A stretch of 64,000 nucleotides of DNA, taken from positions 434,001-498,000 of the forward strand of contig WHVD01000043.1 in NCBI GenBank assembly GCA_015178975.1, in the 5' to 3' direction. The stretch is from Hysterangium stoloniferum. Lineage: Eukaryota > Basidiomycota > Agaricomycetes > Hysterangiales > Hysterangiaceae. The notes beneath the pieces are model-generated. The model was not told where the DNA came from and ran no database searches. It saw only the letters and a list, made by a program, of their open reading frames with translations. Every line of letters begins with the position of its first letter. Position 1 is the stretch's first letter. Made by a program: the position numbers and the translations under genes. Shown here piece by piece: positions 45,313 to 55,758 of this stretch.

Positions 45313-46550
45313 CTTTGCAGCCGGGGTTCCAAATATTATGAAGATATATGATTTGAGCCGATGTAAGAATGTATATAGTCACTTTTTATTGTCCCCGAGA
45401 GTTCTGCAGTCGTCCCCAGATGCCCAGATGTGTGTTCAATACATTTGAGGGCACTAGTAATTCCTGGATTAACCTCCGAATGAACAACAGTTGTTTAATC
45501 AAGATATTATTGAAGGTTTGAGAATCCCCCCCCATCTCCATTTCGATGCATGTGGTGTCATTCAGGATCATGCTACCTTCACTCCAGTGTTCAATCGACG
45601 TGATCCATGATCTTATAACCGACAACCTTCACATTGTGCAGGGAACTGTTGGGTGAATTTCTTAAACTAATTCTACTTCGTTGAAAATTTTACAACAAAG
45701 CTGGTAGAGATTGCAAGATATAAGAGCATATACAGTGACTTTTCACTGTCGGCATGAGCGTTGCAGGTTCCACGCGTTTATGACCATACATCTGTTGAAT
45801 ACACTTGCAGACACCACCAGTGGCTAGACTGACATCCTATTTATAAACGACAATCATTTTCAACAGAATGCAGATTTGGGAGTTGTATTAAGTTACATAA
45901 TTTGACTCAATTTAATGGCAAACATAGTCACTTGTGATGATAGCTGTGAGGTTCTCACCACTGGTGTTGAATATATTGCAAACACTGACCTGTTAGAGTA
46001 TGATATTACAGCTCTCACGTAGTATATGATGTTCCCTATATTCTTCTGATATTTGTAGTATTTTTCCCAGCACTGTAGGTGCAGTATTGAGTGAGTTACC
46101 TAGTCAGGTAACTGATGTATAGGTGCTTAGGTAAGCACCCTGTAGCATACTCCGCTGTGGGTGTGGGAAAGTCTCCTTAGTGTTTACTTTCCTCACAGTC
46201 ACAGGTATGTAGTTATTTCACAGTTGAATACATTTAGTATTTGCTTTCCTCACACTCACAGGGTGTTTGTCAAGAGTTATTCAACTGTTTCAACATGACC
46301 ATGGCAGGAGTCACATCGGATTTACTAGCCAATTGTCGTGTTCGACTGATTTCATTTCAAGTAGACGCGAAACAGCCACTTGACTCAATCTAATATTAAA
46401 GAGGGCATCAACAAGATCCATGGACCTCTTGCATGTTAGTTGTCGCCACCCGTTCCTTCTTATGCATAGTCGCCACACCTTTCACTGTGTTGTTGCATTA
46501 ACAATTCAAATTACATCTCCGCTTTCCGGAATACAATGCCTAGAAAATAA
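45313..46550 (-). repeat. Family B copy, split by a solo LTR
   Basis: Counterpart of 29640-31200. The minus frame 45386-45625 keeps SVIRSWITSIEHWSEG. It is cut at ACTGACC by the LTR at 45991-46295 and resumes ATGGCAGGAGTCACATCGGA. Confidence 0.75.
45991..46295. repeat. Solo LTR, 305 bp
   Basis: Runs TGTTAGAGTATG to GTTTCAACA, flanked by TGACC at 45986-45990 and 46296-46300. The paralogues at 30285 and 30985 show the empty site ACTGACCATG. The inside contains an imperfect repeat (CTTTCCTCACA.TCACAGG at about 46185 and 46244). No other copy in the window. Confidence 0.93.
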
Positions 46551-46772
46551 CTTTGAGGCTTCCAGACCGTTTCATCAAAACACAATGTTGGTGAGTTAGT
46601 TGCCGGAATGGTGCTAGCCCAGGAGACACCGCCAGATGTCAATTTCAAGATTGGCAAGGACTCACAGTGCTTCATGATGCTTAATCTACCTTGGCATCAT
46701 CGAGTCGAATGGCCACAACAATTGATGAAAAGGGTGACCTTGCTGCGAACAGAATAGACAATTGATTATGAA

Positions 46773-47157
46773 TTATAGGCACAATTTGTTTATACGAACT
46801 CCGATGGACTTACTGATGGATTGGTCATTGCTCGAGCCACGCATTATGTCACAATATGGAAGAAGAGAAACAAGGATGGCGATGGTATTGAGGCTGCGCA
46901 CTATGGTATACGCAGCTTCTGGCTCGGAAGATCCCGCTATCAGCGCCAAAGTAACCACCATTATGATCTCGGCAGAATGCAAGAGCGGGTAATTTGGACT
47001 CACTTCCATCAGGATCAGACTTGTACGACAGTTTCATAGGTGGATGTAAGACGATGCCATCAGGTAAAATAATGTGAACATACCTTACGATGAACCCAAA
47101 GAGTGAACCATATTGAGCTGGTAGATGTGTTGCAATTAAGGGCCTACGTGTGCTCAA
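46773..47157 (-). pseudogene. Family A C-terminal exons, inverted fragment (second)
   Basis: The minus strand reads LALIAGSSEPEAAYTIVRSL and LVSLLPYCDIMRGSSNDQS, with an intron-like GTTCACATTATTTTACC segment upstream. Same back-to-back arrangement with a family A 5' end as at 23.8-24.2 kb. Confidence 0.65.
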
Positions 47158-48125
47158 TGCTTGGGGGGCTATCTATGATGCCCTGAGCAAAGAATCAATT
47201 CCATTCGGCCATCCAGGTAATAATACAGCTTTCTGTATGTAAGTATGATGTGATACACGATTATGTACAATTTGTCAATCCAAATTCTGATGGACAAGCA
47301 AAAATCAAAATATTTCTAAGCCAGACCTTTATGTACCTCAATAAAATCTACAATGAGAACTTTGGTCTTACGTGACTGTTTGTCTTGCTCAGACGCTGCA
47401 CAAAATTCAAGCCGATTGATATGCCAAGGGTGAAGGAAGAAATTACATTGCTTACCATTCACCTGCCTAGACTATCACTTGCCCTGGGTTTCTCCTGATT
47501 GAACGTTTTGATAAAATTAAACAGGCAGTGCGCAGGCTTTCCAGAAAAAGTTCCAGGTTGACACTATGCCAACTTGAAAGCCGCAGCGGGTAAGCATAGC
47601 TTGGAACTGCATTTGTATTATCCATGGCAATGCCACTTCTCGAACATCAGAAACCATGTTTTGCTTTTAACGCTGACGCTCAATAACACCCTAAATACTA
47701 TATCATGTGATGACAATTGTCAAAATTATTATTAGATGCTGTGTGAGCCTTCAGTGGAGGGCATAAGAAAGTAGCAAGGTAACCAATTCCGCTGGTTCCT
47801 ATATAGTTCAAAGAAGGTGAGTACGAAGACAGGGATGACATACTGTGAACCCTGTGGAAGCAAAGCCACAAGTCAACGGAAGACTCCGACAGGCTGCACC
47901 ATAAAAGACTGGCACCTCCTTCTAGTGTAAGTATGACTGCTACACCCAAATGTCTGCTTTCAACGAGACAACTCTGGGAAATGAAATGGTTCAAACCTAC
48001 CTTGAGGACGTTGAGGAGCTACCCCTTAGCTTGTCCTGGTGTATCGAGTTCAGAGCAACAGGACCAGATCATTAAGATGTGGATGAGAGAGATATTCAGG
48101 GAAAAGCTCTGAGAATGATGGGTTA
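47110..48125 (+). pseudogene. Family A copy 7, 5' part
   Basis: Exon 47118-47243 reads GRCVAIKGLRVLNAWGAIYD and the next exon YNENFGL. It continues through the LPLACPGVSSSEQQDQIIKM region to REIFREKL near 48110, where homology ends abruptly and unrelated sequence starts. Confidence 0.55.
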
Positions 48126-48129
48126 AATA

Positions 48130-48590
48130 GACCGTGGAGTGAATGTCATACTGAATTCAGTAATGATGAAACAAAATGAGCAAAACATAAAACAGGAATA
48201 GTAAACACCAAATTGGTGTTAGGACCAGAATGGAATGGAGTGGAGTCTGTATAGTGACAAATAATAAACCATAACGGGAAATGGAGTGGGAGCAGAGTCC
48301 GAATCATGACAGGTCATTTGACTAAAATGGGAATGGGGCTCTGTTAGAGGTATGATGGGTTTTCTGGGTGGGGTCCAGTGACTGATGCGTGAGATGAGGT
48401 CGGACATAGACAGAGATGGAGTCTGGTGGGTTTTCCGGTGACTGAAACACAACATAATGAAGTTGAATGTAGACAAGTCTGACATATGGAGTCCAGCGGG
48501 AATTCCGGTGAACTGACGATGGGTGCGTATAGGGTGTGGATGTGTATAAGTTAGTGCCTGGAGTCCGGCAGGATTTCTGGTTGTAACACT
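48130..48590. repeat. Degenerate GGAGTCC...CCGGTGA repeats
   Basis: The motif GGAGTC(C/T)(A/G)G with TTCCGGTGA a little downstream recurs about four times (near 48370, 48418, 48497, 48558). No coding frame is convincing. It precedes the Helitron minisatellite and may be its 5' region. Confidence 0.4.
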
Positions 48591-49236
48591 ACTGGTGGTT
48601 CTGCTGCAGGTGGTTCTGCTGCAGGTGGTTCTGCTGCAGGTGGTTCTTGTGATGTATTAGCCTTATTTTAATACTATTTTCTGAAAAAGGAGTCCAATGC
48701 TCTATCAAAATGTGCAAATACTCAATTCACTGCAAGGTAAGATAATTTAAGTATTTGATATTAATCAGTGGCAGCCTAAATAGACTTAGAACCCCTGAAG
48801 TCAAGAGTTTACTTGAATATATACACCCTACTTTGCAAAGAAGGTTTTGAGAGCTGCTTGTGCAAGCTTGTTCTTTTTCTGTAAAAACACTACTAAAATA
48901 TGAATAACAATTCACTGATTCAGAATCTAGATTCAACTTCGATTCTAGCTAGTTTATATATATTTTATACTATTTATCAAACAGTAAAAATATTTATAAA
49001 CAGGTCAAAAGATTAGATATAGAATAAAACACTATTTGGCTAATATATGCTTTATTTACACTAACCTACAGGGTCTACTGTGATACTAACTTATCAGGAT
49101 CTTAATGTAGTCTTAAGGATTCTGCAAGGATATTCTCAGTATTTGTTTATGTGAATATGCTTTACTGATTCACAATAAATGAACAAAGGAATGGGATTAT
49201 TTGCAATGTAATAAACAGTCAAATTACTCAACTAGA

Positions 49237-49515
49237 GGTGACTGAAGTTTTAGACTACAAATAACAATGTAAAGAAAACTAATAATCGGTACTCAATTAC
49301 GAGATGACTATAGAATAAAGGATTAATACCAGAAGCTCAACAAGAGGTGGCAGGGAATCCTGATTGGTCAGAAGAGTGACCAGGGGGTAGGATTATTGTC
49401 AGAAGCTCAACAAGAGGTGACAAAGGGATCCTGAGATAACTTAGGTCAGCAGCTCAACTAGAGATGACTAAGTATTTGTATTTATTTGTCCAACAGCCCA
49501 ACTAGGGGTGGAATA
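49237..49515. repeat. CTCAAC(A/T)AGAGGTGAC motif array
   Basis: Five spaced copies of an 18-20 bp motif at about 49237, 49333, 49403, 49452 and 49496 within the LTR-like insertion. They lie just downstream (minus strand) of the TATA box, in the leader. Confidence 0.7.
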
Positions 49516-49904
49516 AACTGCTTGCTGCAGTGGCACACTGATATGGCTGATAAAAATGTAGTAAAGATTGATTGATTGTTTTTCAAGGCCGGAGCTGAGC
49601 TCCTTATATACATTTTGGTCTGAGACATTTAGAAGATTCTAGAAGATTGAATGATGTCATTCTGGAAGGAATGATGTCATTTAGAATTTTCTAGAATTTT
49701 CTAGAGCATAGTGGAAGGTTCTAACTACTTCTAAGACAATATAGAATATTCTTGGCATAATAGAACTTACTGGAATCTTATAGAATATTCTACAATATTC
49801 TATCTATTATTAGTACCTATTAACTACTATTACTTTGGCAGCCACTGGAATGTTCCAGAGATTTCCGGTTTTTGCTGTAGTAGCATATATAATTATATAA
49901 TGCT

Positions 49905-50050
49905 CTCGTGCCTGTGCCCGTGCATGACATCCTTCGTGTCTTGTGACTGTTGTGACAGTTGCGCGCCTCTGTGACCGTCCCGCGCCTCTGTGACCATCGC
50001 GCACCCTTGTGACAATTGTCACTTGTTGTGAGGAGTTTCCCGCACGCCAT
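49905..50050. repeat. GC-rich GTGAC repeats
   Basis: The unit CGCGCCTCTGTGACCGTC is repeated imperfectly three to four times between 49940 and 50000 in otherwise AT-rich DNA, followed by the inverted pair TGACAATTGTCA. Confidence 0.6.
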
Positions 50051-50475
50051 ATAATAAACACAGGTGGCCGGCTTTATATTATTATATTTATTATATTTAT
50101 TAGTTAATTATAAATATAATATTTTATTATAATAATATAAATATATATATTACCTTGATTATGCGCGATTATTTTGCATGGCGTTTTGTCGGTGTCGGAG
50201 TTTGCAATGTCATGTGAATATCACATGATTACTCGCATGTTGTGAATAAGTGCTGAGTCGCCGACATATTAATCAAAAAAGAATAAAAAGTAGAAATTCA
50301 ATAACTTGCTCAATTTATTAGATAAAAATACAAAGTAAATTTTATAAATTCAAGATAAATCAAACAAATATTGTACAATTTAATCGTCGCAATATAATTA
50401 CATTTGAATATTTGTTTTCGCAATTTGTTAGGGGAAATTGTTTAAAAATCAGAAAAAACTTAGAAATACATAACA

Positions 50476-51080
50476 GTTCTGCTGCAGGTGGTTCTGCTGC
50501 AGGTAGGTCTGTTGCAGGTGGCTCTGCTACAGGTAGGTCTGCTGCAGACGGCTCTGTTGCAGGTAGCTCTTCTGCAGGTAGCTCTGTTCCAATTGGCTCT
50601 GCTGCAATGTATATTTTGCATGCTCGGTATGCAGCTTTGCCGCCATTACAACAACCTATTCATAGGCAAAGAAATCCAACTGCTCAACCATAGGCACCAA
50701 CTGCCCAATTAGCACCTGTAGATCAAGCTATCCAGCCTGAAATTGGTTCTGTTGCAGTGGCTGATCTGCATGCTCAGTATCCTGCTTTGCCACCATTACA
50801 ACAACCTGCTCAACCACAGCCACCAATTGTACAGTCAGCACCACATCCACACCATGGTCATCAACCAGGAAATGTACCTGTGCAACCCCAGCTGCCAGTA
50901 CAACAAAATCATCCATCTGCACTACTGTACCATGATCATCCACCCATTAATCCAGTTCACCAAATCCAGGCACAGCTACCCATTTTGCAGTTAGCACCAC
51001 CACCATCACAACAACCACCTATTATTCAGTGGGCCCCACCACAGTACCACCATCTACCTGGAAATCCAGCTCCACAACGA
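50476..51080 (+). pseudogene. Helitron N-terminal Gly/Ser/Ala and Pro/Gln-rich region
   Basis: One frame reads GSAAGRSVAGGSATGRSAA, then LPPLQQP, HPHHGHQPGNV and LPGNPAPQ, matching the N-terminal part of the minus copy at 56.9-58.3 kb. A stop (TAG, 50691-50693) and a one-base shift near 51080 separate it from the Rep frame. Confidence 0.7.
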
Positions 51081-51212
51081 AGCCATTCTCCCACCTCCAG
51101 CCATTCTCCCACCTCCAGCCATTCTCCCACCTCCAGCCATTCTCCCACCTCCAGCCATTCTCCCACCTCCACCCATTCTCCCACCTCCAGCCATTCTCCC
51201 ACCTCCAGCAAT
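51078..51212. repeat. 18 bp minisatellite, GCCATTCTCCCACCTCCA
   Basis: About 7.5 units. In the Rep frame it encodes (PAILPP)n, continuing into PAAMPLPPPPVAQLPIG, which fits the Pro-rich linker of the second Helitron copy. Confidence 0.9.
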
Positions 51213-54200
51213 TCCACAGCCTGCAGCCATGCCTCTACCTCCACCTCCTGTTGCACAATTACCCATTGGACGGCAGCCAGTTGTAGAGGACAGGTTTCCA
51301 AGACATGACTTGGGACATATGAATATACAGTGTCCAGGCTGTGGAGCATTTCACTGGATAGATGAGTGTCTCTCACATAGTTCTAAGATACATCCAAAAT
51401 TTGGCAAGTGTTGCAAACTAGGAAAGGTAGCCTGCCCAATACTTGAGCCAGTCCCTCACACTTTAAGGTCCCTCCTTGAGGATAATACAGACAATGGCAA
51501 AGAATTTCGGAAAAATATTCGGGCATATAATGCATTTGCATTTACATCACTTGGTGTCAATTTGGATGAGTCTGTCTTGCAAGGTGGTGGTGGCCCATAT
51601 GTCTTCAAAATTCATGGTGAATTGTATCACCAGCATAGTGCCTTGATTCCTTACACAGAAGGTGTATCATGTAGTTATGCTCAGCTTTACATCCATGATC
51701 CTGCATTGGCAGAGGAGGATGGACTGAGGCAGGCGTTGCAGCAAAGGCAGAATCACAGGGCAAATCAAAACTTGAACAACCAAACCTTTTCTGATCTCCA
51801 GGATATGATGGAGCAATATAATCCCTTTATAGAACTCTATTGCCAGGCACATGAACAATTAATAACACGGGCAGAGACTCCAATGTTGCATGTTAGACTG
51901 AGCAAGGCTTTTAATGATCCAAGACGGTACAACTTTCCAACTGGTGATGAACTTGCAGTCATTCTCCCTGGAGAGGGTGACACAGGTCATGGTGATCCAA
52001 GGGATATTATCGTTCAGAGAAGGGGTGGCCAGTTCCATCATGTGCATGATGCACAAGCCATTTATACACCCCTTCATTATGTCATGCTCTTCCCCAGGGG
52101 TGAGCGTGATTGGTCATGGGACATTCCCTATACAAATCAAAATTGGCAGCCCCAGCCTGGACAGCAGGATGAAGAAGGTGAAGATGAAGATAAAAGTCGT
52201 AAAGTGACCCAATGTGAATATTATGCCTATTGCCTATTTCCCAGAGCAAATGAAGCCATGACCATTTTTTTTGCACAAAAGCTATTCCAGCAGTATATTG
52301 TCAATGCCTGGGCCATAACAGAGAAGTGCAGATTGAGATTTCTGAGGGATAATCAACCAAGGTTACGCACAGAACTCTACAACCAGGTGGTTGATGCATT
52401 TACAAATCAGGATGTCAATACAGATGCTAATAATATTGGTCAGAGGGTGATACTACCTTCTTCATTTGCTGGTGGTTCAAGGGATATGAGGCAAAGTCTA
52501 CAGAATTCATTTACAATTGCACACAAGTATGGAAATGCCAGCTGCTTCATCATTATGACTGCCAATCCCAATTGGGAGGAGGTCACCTGTGAATTGCTTC
52601 CTGGCCAGACCCCTGCTGATTGGCCTGATTTGGTGTCCCATGTGTTTGCTGCCAACAAGGCTTAGTTGTTCAAGATGATCACAGAAGATCACATCTTTGG
52701 TAGAACAGTAGCTCATATCCATGTTATTGAATTCCAAAAGTGTGGTCTTCCACACATGCACTGCCTCATATGGTTTGATGACCAGAATAAGCCAACGACA
52801 TGAGAAGATGTCGACTTAATGGTTTCTGCCTATTTTCCAGATCCTGAAACACATCCCAGACTATTTAATTTAGTAGGACAACTCATGACCCATGGTCCCT
52901 GTGGAACTGATCATCCAAATGCTGCCTGTATGGTAGATAAGAAATGTAGTAAACACTATCCAAAGGAGTGGTGTGAAGCCACCATTGTCAATGAGGAAGG
53001 CTATCCAACATGCCATCGTCCTAATAATGGAAGGGTTTAAGAAAGTCCCAAGTTTACATATGACAACAGACATGTTGTCCCTTACTCCCCTATTTTGATT
53101 CTCACCTTTGAATGCCACATCAATGTGGAGTTGACCTTTACCAATAGGTCAATGAAGTACATACATAAATATTGTTACAAGGGCCATGATTGTACAACTA
53201 TGGAATTTGGAACAACACCAGATGAGATTCAACAGTACCTTGATGCACGTTATGTCAGTGCACATGAGTCTGTCTGGCGATTAATGCATAATGAACTCCA
53301 CACCCAGGTTCCTGAAGTAATGGCACTTGGTGTCCATCTCCCTGGGGAAAAGATTGTAGTTTTTGATGGTGATCAGGGTCCTGCTGAGGCTTTGCAAAGG
53401 GCAGAGCATTCAGGGACAACCCTCATGGCTTATTTTGAGGCTAATGCTAAGGATCTCATGGGATATAATGGACAGCATGCCAAGGATACATTTTATATGG
53501 ACTTTCCTGAGTATTTCACATTTGTACCCAAGACTAAATCGTGGAAGCCACATCAACATGGCTTTTCCATAGGGAATATTCATTTTGTTAATATTGCCAG
53601 TGGGGAAAGATTCCACCTCCGTACATTGCTCACTGTTGTCAAAGCCACCTCATTTTTGAACAGCTCAGGACCTTTCAGGGTGAGACTTATCCCACATTTC
53701 AACAAGCCTGTGTTGCACATGGTTTGCTTGAAGATGATTGCCAGTGGCACATGTGCCTCACAGAAGCCAGTCGCATAGAGTCTGGGTTTCAACTTCGTAG
53801 ATTGTTTGCTATCATTTTGACCATGTCCTCCCCTGCACAACCCCATGAACTCTGGAATGACTTTAAAGTATTTCTTTGTGATGATTTGAAGTTTATACTT
53901 CAGCAAGAACATGGCATTCTCAATCCATCACCAAACAGCATTTATGACTTTGGTCTCTATGAGATTGATAAAATCCTCTGCTATTCTGGAAAGTCCCTCT
54001 CACACTATCCAACTATGCCAGACTGCACTGATGATTGGGATGGGATTATTGGAAACAGTCTCATTAAGGAGCAGTCAGACTATGATGTTGATATTGAGCA
54101 TGCCAGTGCCCAAGCTAATCTTGAAAAGTGCAATCCTGAACAACGAGCTGTCTTTGACACTATCATGAAGGCAGTAGATGAGGAACAGCAGGGCAAATTG

Positions 54201-55090
54201 TTTTTTATGAATGGTCCAGGTGGTACTGGCAAGTCCTTTGTATGGAATACTCTGGCACATGCATGTTGTGCCAAAGGCTATATTGTGCTTTGTGTGGCAT
54301 CTTCTGGAATTGCATCAATGATTCTCAAGGGTGGTCACACTTCTCATAGCACATTTGCAATCCCTGTTCCCTGTGAGAAAGATGCTCTATGTCATAGCAA
54401 AAAGGGGTTCAGAAAAAGCAGAGCTCATGAAGAAAGTCCAACTGATTATCTGGGATGAAGTTCCAATGCAGTCACGTTTCACATGTGAGGCAGTTGACAG
54501 AACCCTGAGGGATTTATTAGACAAGGAGGATCTTCCCTTTGGACGGATTCCTGTTGCCTGGGGAGGTGACTTTCAGCATACTTTGCCTGTTTTACCAAAG
54601 GGTTCAAAAGAACAGATCATTGGTCAATATATCCAGAAATCAGAACTGTGGAGGCATATCAAGGTACTGTTCTTGAAAAAGAATATGTGGGTGCACCAGG
54701 ATGATCCAGACAGTCAACAGTTTGCTCAGTGGCTATTGCATATAGGCCATGGGAAGGATTTACCTTTGGATCATACAATGGATATCCCTCCTCATATGAT
54801 CTGTGGTCCAGAAATGTCTAATCTAATTGCTGAGATATATCCAGACATCCATGTGGACAGAGACTAAAGAGATTGGCAAGATGAAGACTTCTTAGACCGG
54901 GCAATTCTGTGTCCAAGGAATTCAGAAGTAGATGAGATTAATTCACAACTTCTGAATAAATTCCCTGGAGAGAGTTGTGTGTACCACAGTGGTGATACTG
55001 CAGAGGGAGACAGTGAGACAGAGATATATCCTGTAGAGTATTTGAACAGCCTGAATTTCATTCCTACTGGAAGATATAACATACCTCCAG
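51085..55090 (+). pseudogene. Helitron Rep-Pif1 helicase
   Basis: A rolling-circle replication initiator fused to a helicase. Frame 1: zinc-binding CPGCGAFHWIDEC and KCCKLGKVACP (51330-51440); Rep domain with the two-His motif PHMH (52750-52761) and candidate catalytic tyrosines in YIHKYCYKG (53158-53180). Then, after a one-base shift near 53650, the helicase with P-loop GPGGTGKS (54213-54236) and, after another shift near 54395, Walker B LIIWDEVP. In-frame stops: 52663-52665, 52801-52803, 53038-53040, 54865-54867. The frame continues past the last stop to YNIPPG (55080), where the C-terminal helicase motifs are missing, replaced by inverted foreign sequence. They are found only in the minus copy (55759-56246). 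Confidence 0.92.
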
Positions 55091-55290
55091 GTTAGTATTG
55101 GTACCTTCTCTCATGCTGTTAAAAATTATTTATACATTATTTTTAGCGTTTTTGGGCTATTTTAGACCCATTTGTCTAAATTCCTTTTCCCTGGCACTCT
55201 CTACTGATTTTGTGACTGCTCCCTATAAGTATAAGTGGAGTATTGATTATTGATACCTTCTCTGATGCTGTAAAGATTTATTCATAAATA
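55060..55290. repeat. Inverted copy of the minus Helitron leader
   Basis: CTGGAAGATATAACATA.CTCCAGG through TATACATTATTTTT.GCGTTTTT to TATAAGTGGAGTATTGA matches the complement of about 58440-58640. It replaces the expected Pif1 C-terminal sequence of the plus Helitron. Confidence 0.88.
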
Positions 55291-55292
55291 TA

Positions 55293-55385
55293 GGCCATGG
55301 AAAGGATTTACCTTTGGATCATACAATGGATATCCCTCCTCATATGATCTGTGGTCCAGAAATGTCTGATCTAATTGCTGAGATA
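55293..55385 (+). pseudogene. Duplicated Pif1 fragment (about 93 bp)
   Basis: Repeats 54745-54845 (ATAGGCCATGG.AAGGATTT to ATTGCTGAGATATAT) with one or two changes, then runs into the GC-rich module. Confidence 0.85.
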
Positions 55386-55735
55386 TATAAAAAGGGTCCA
55401 GATTTGCTCCCGTGCTGACTAACATTCGGGTGCTAACGCGCCCTCAGCTGAGTCACACACTCCCACCCCTGAGCATTCGGGTGCTCCGTGCCCTCACGCG
55501 TTAGGGCGCCTTCGGCGCCTAAAAGTGCCCACCACCCACCAAGCAACTTTACTTTATTTGACAAGCCTGGGAACCCTTGCTATGCTGCGGGCTCCGGCTT
55601 GTTGGGGGGCGAAGCCCCCCAAACCCCCCCACATCCATGACTCTGAAGTATTTCTCAGCACTTCTAAGTATTTCTGAGCATTTCTAAGTATTTACATATC
55701 ACAATCACTGTTAGAAGTTAGAAAGGTTAGAAACA
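55386..55735 (-). repeat. GC-rich module, copy 1 (downstream end of the minus Helitron)
   Basis: On the minus strand, after the Pif1 stop: several AGAAATACTTAGAA.TGCT units, the hairpin GGGGGGCTTCGCCCCCC, GCAAGGGTTC..AGGCTTGTCA, then two copies of AGCACCCGAATG and a CTCAGCTGAG palindrome, ending CAAATCTGGACCC. Position after the helicase gene suggests the Helitron 3' end. Confidence 0.75.
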
Positions 55736-55758
55736 ATCAATCAAAATACATTAAAACT

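Larger units (their letters stand above)
48648..50475 (-). mobile_element. LTR-like insertion of 1828 bp in the Helitron minisatellite
   Basis: Begins TGTGATGTAT and ends ATACATAACA, flanked by GTTCT at 48643-48647 and 50476-50480. Removing it restores the GGTTCTGCTGCA repeat. The minus strand has a TATA box (TATATAAGGAGCTCAG, near 49605) and CT-rich leader, so a large solo LTR in minus orientation is the simplest reading. A TIR element with 5 bp duplication is the alternative. No open frame over 90 codons. Confidence 0.75.
48590..55090 (+). mobile_element. Helitron, degraded, plus orientation
   Basis: Has the N-terminal Gly/Ser/Ala minisatellite (48598-48647 and 50476-50610), a Pro/Gln-rich region, a zinc-finger and Rep (HUH) domain and a Pif1-type helicase. 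The N-terminal part is split by a 1.83 kb insertion. Stops and frameshifts inactivate it. The true termini are not resolved: Helitrons end without target duplications, and I could not identify a 5' TC or a 3' CTRR end. Confidence 0.85.

Noticed and set aside
51026-51376. Minus-strand frames over the 18 bp minisatellite at 51.1 kb
   Set aside because: Shadow of the Helitron plus-strand Pro-rich linker.
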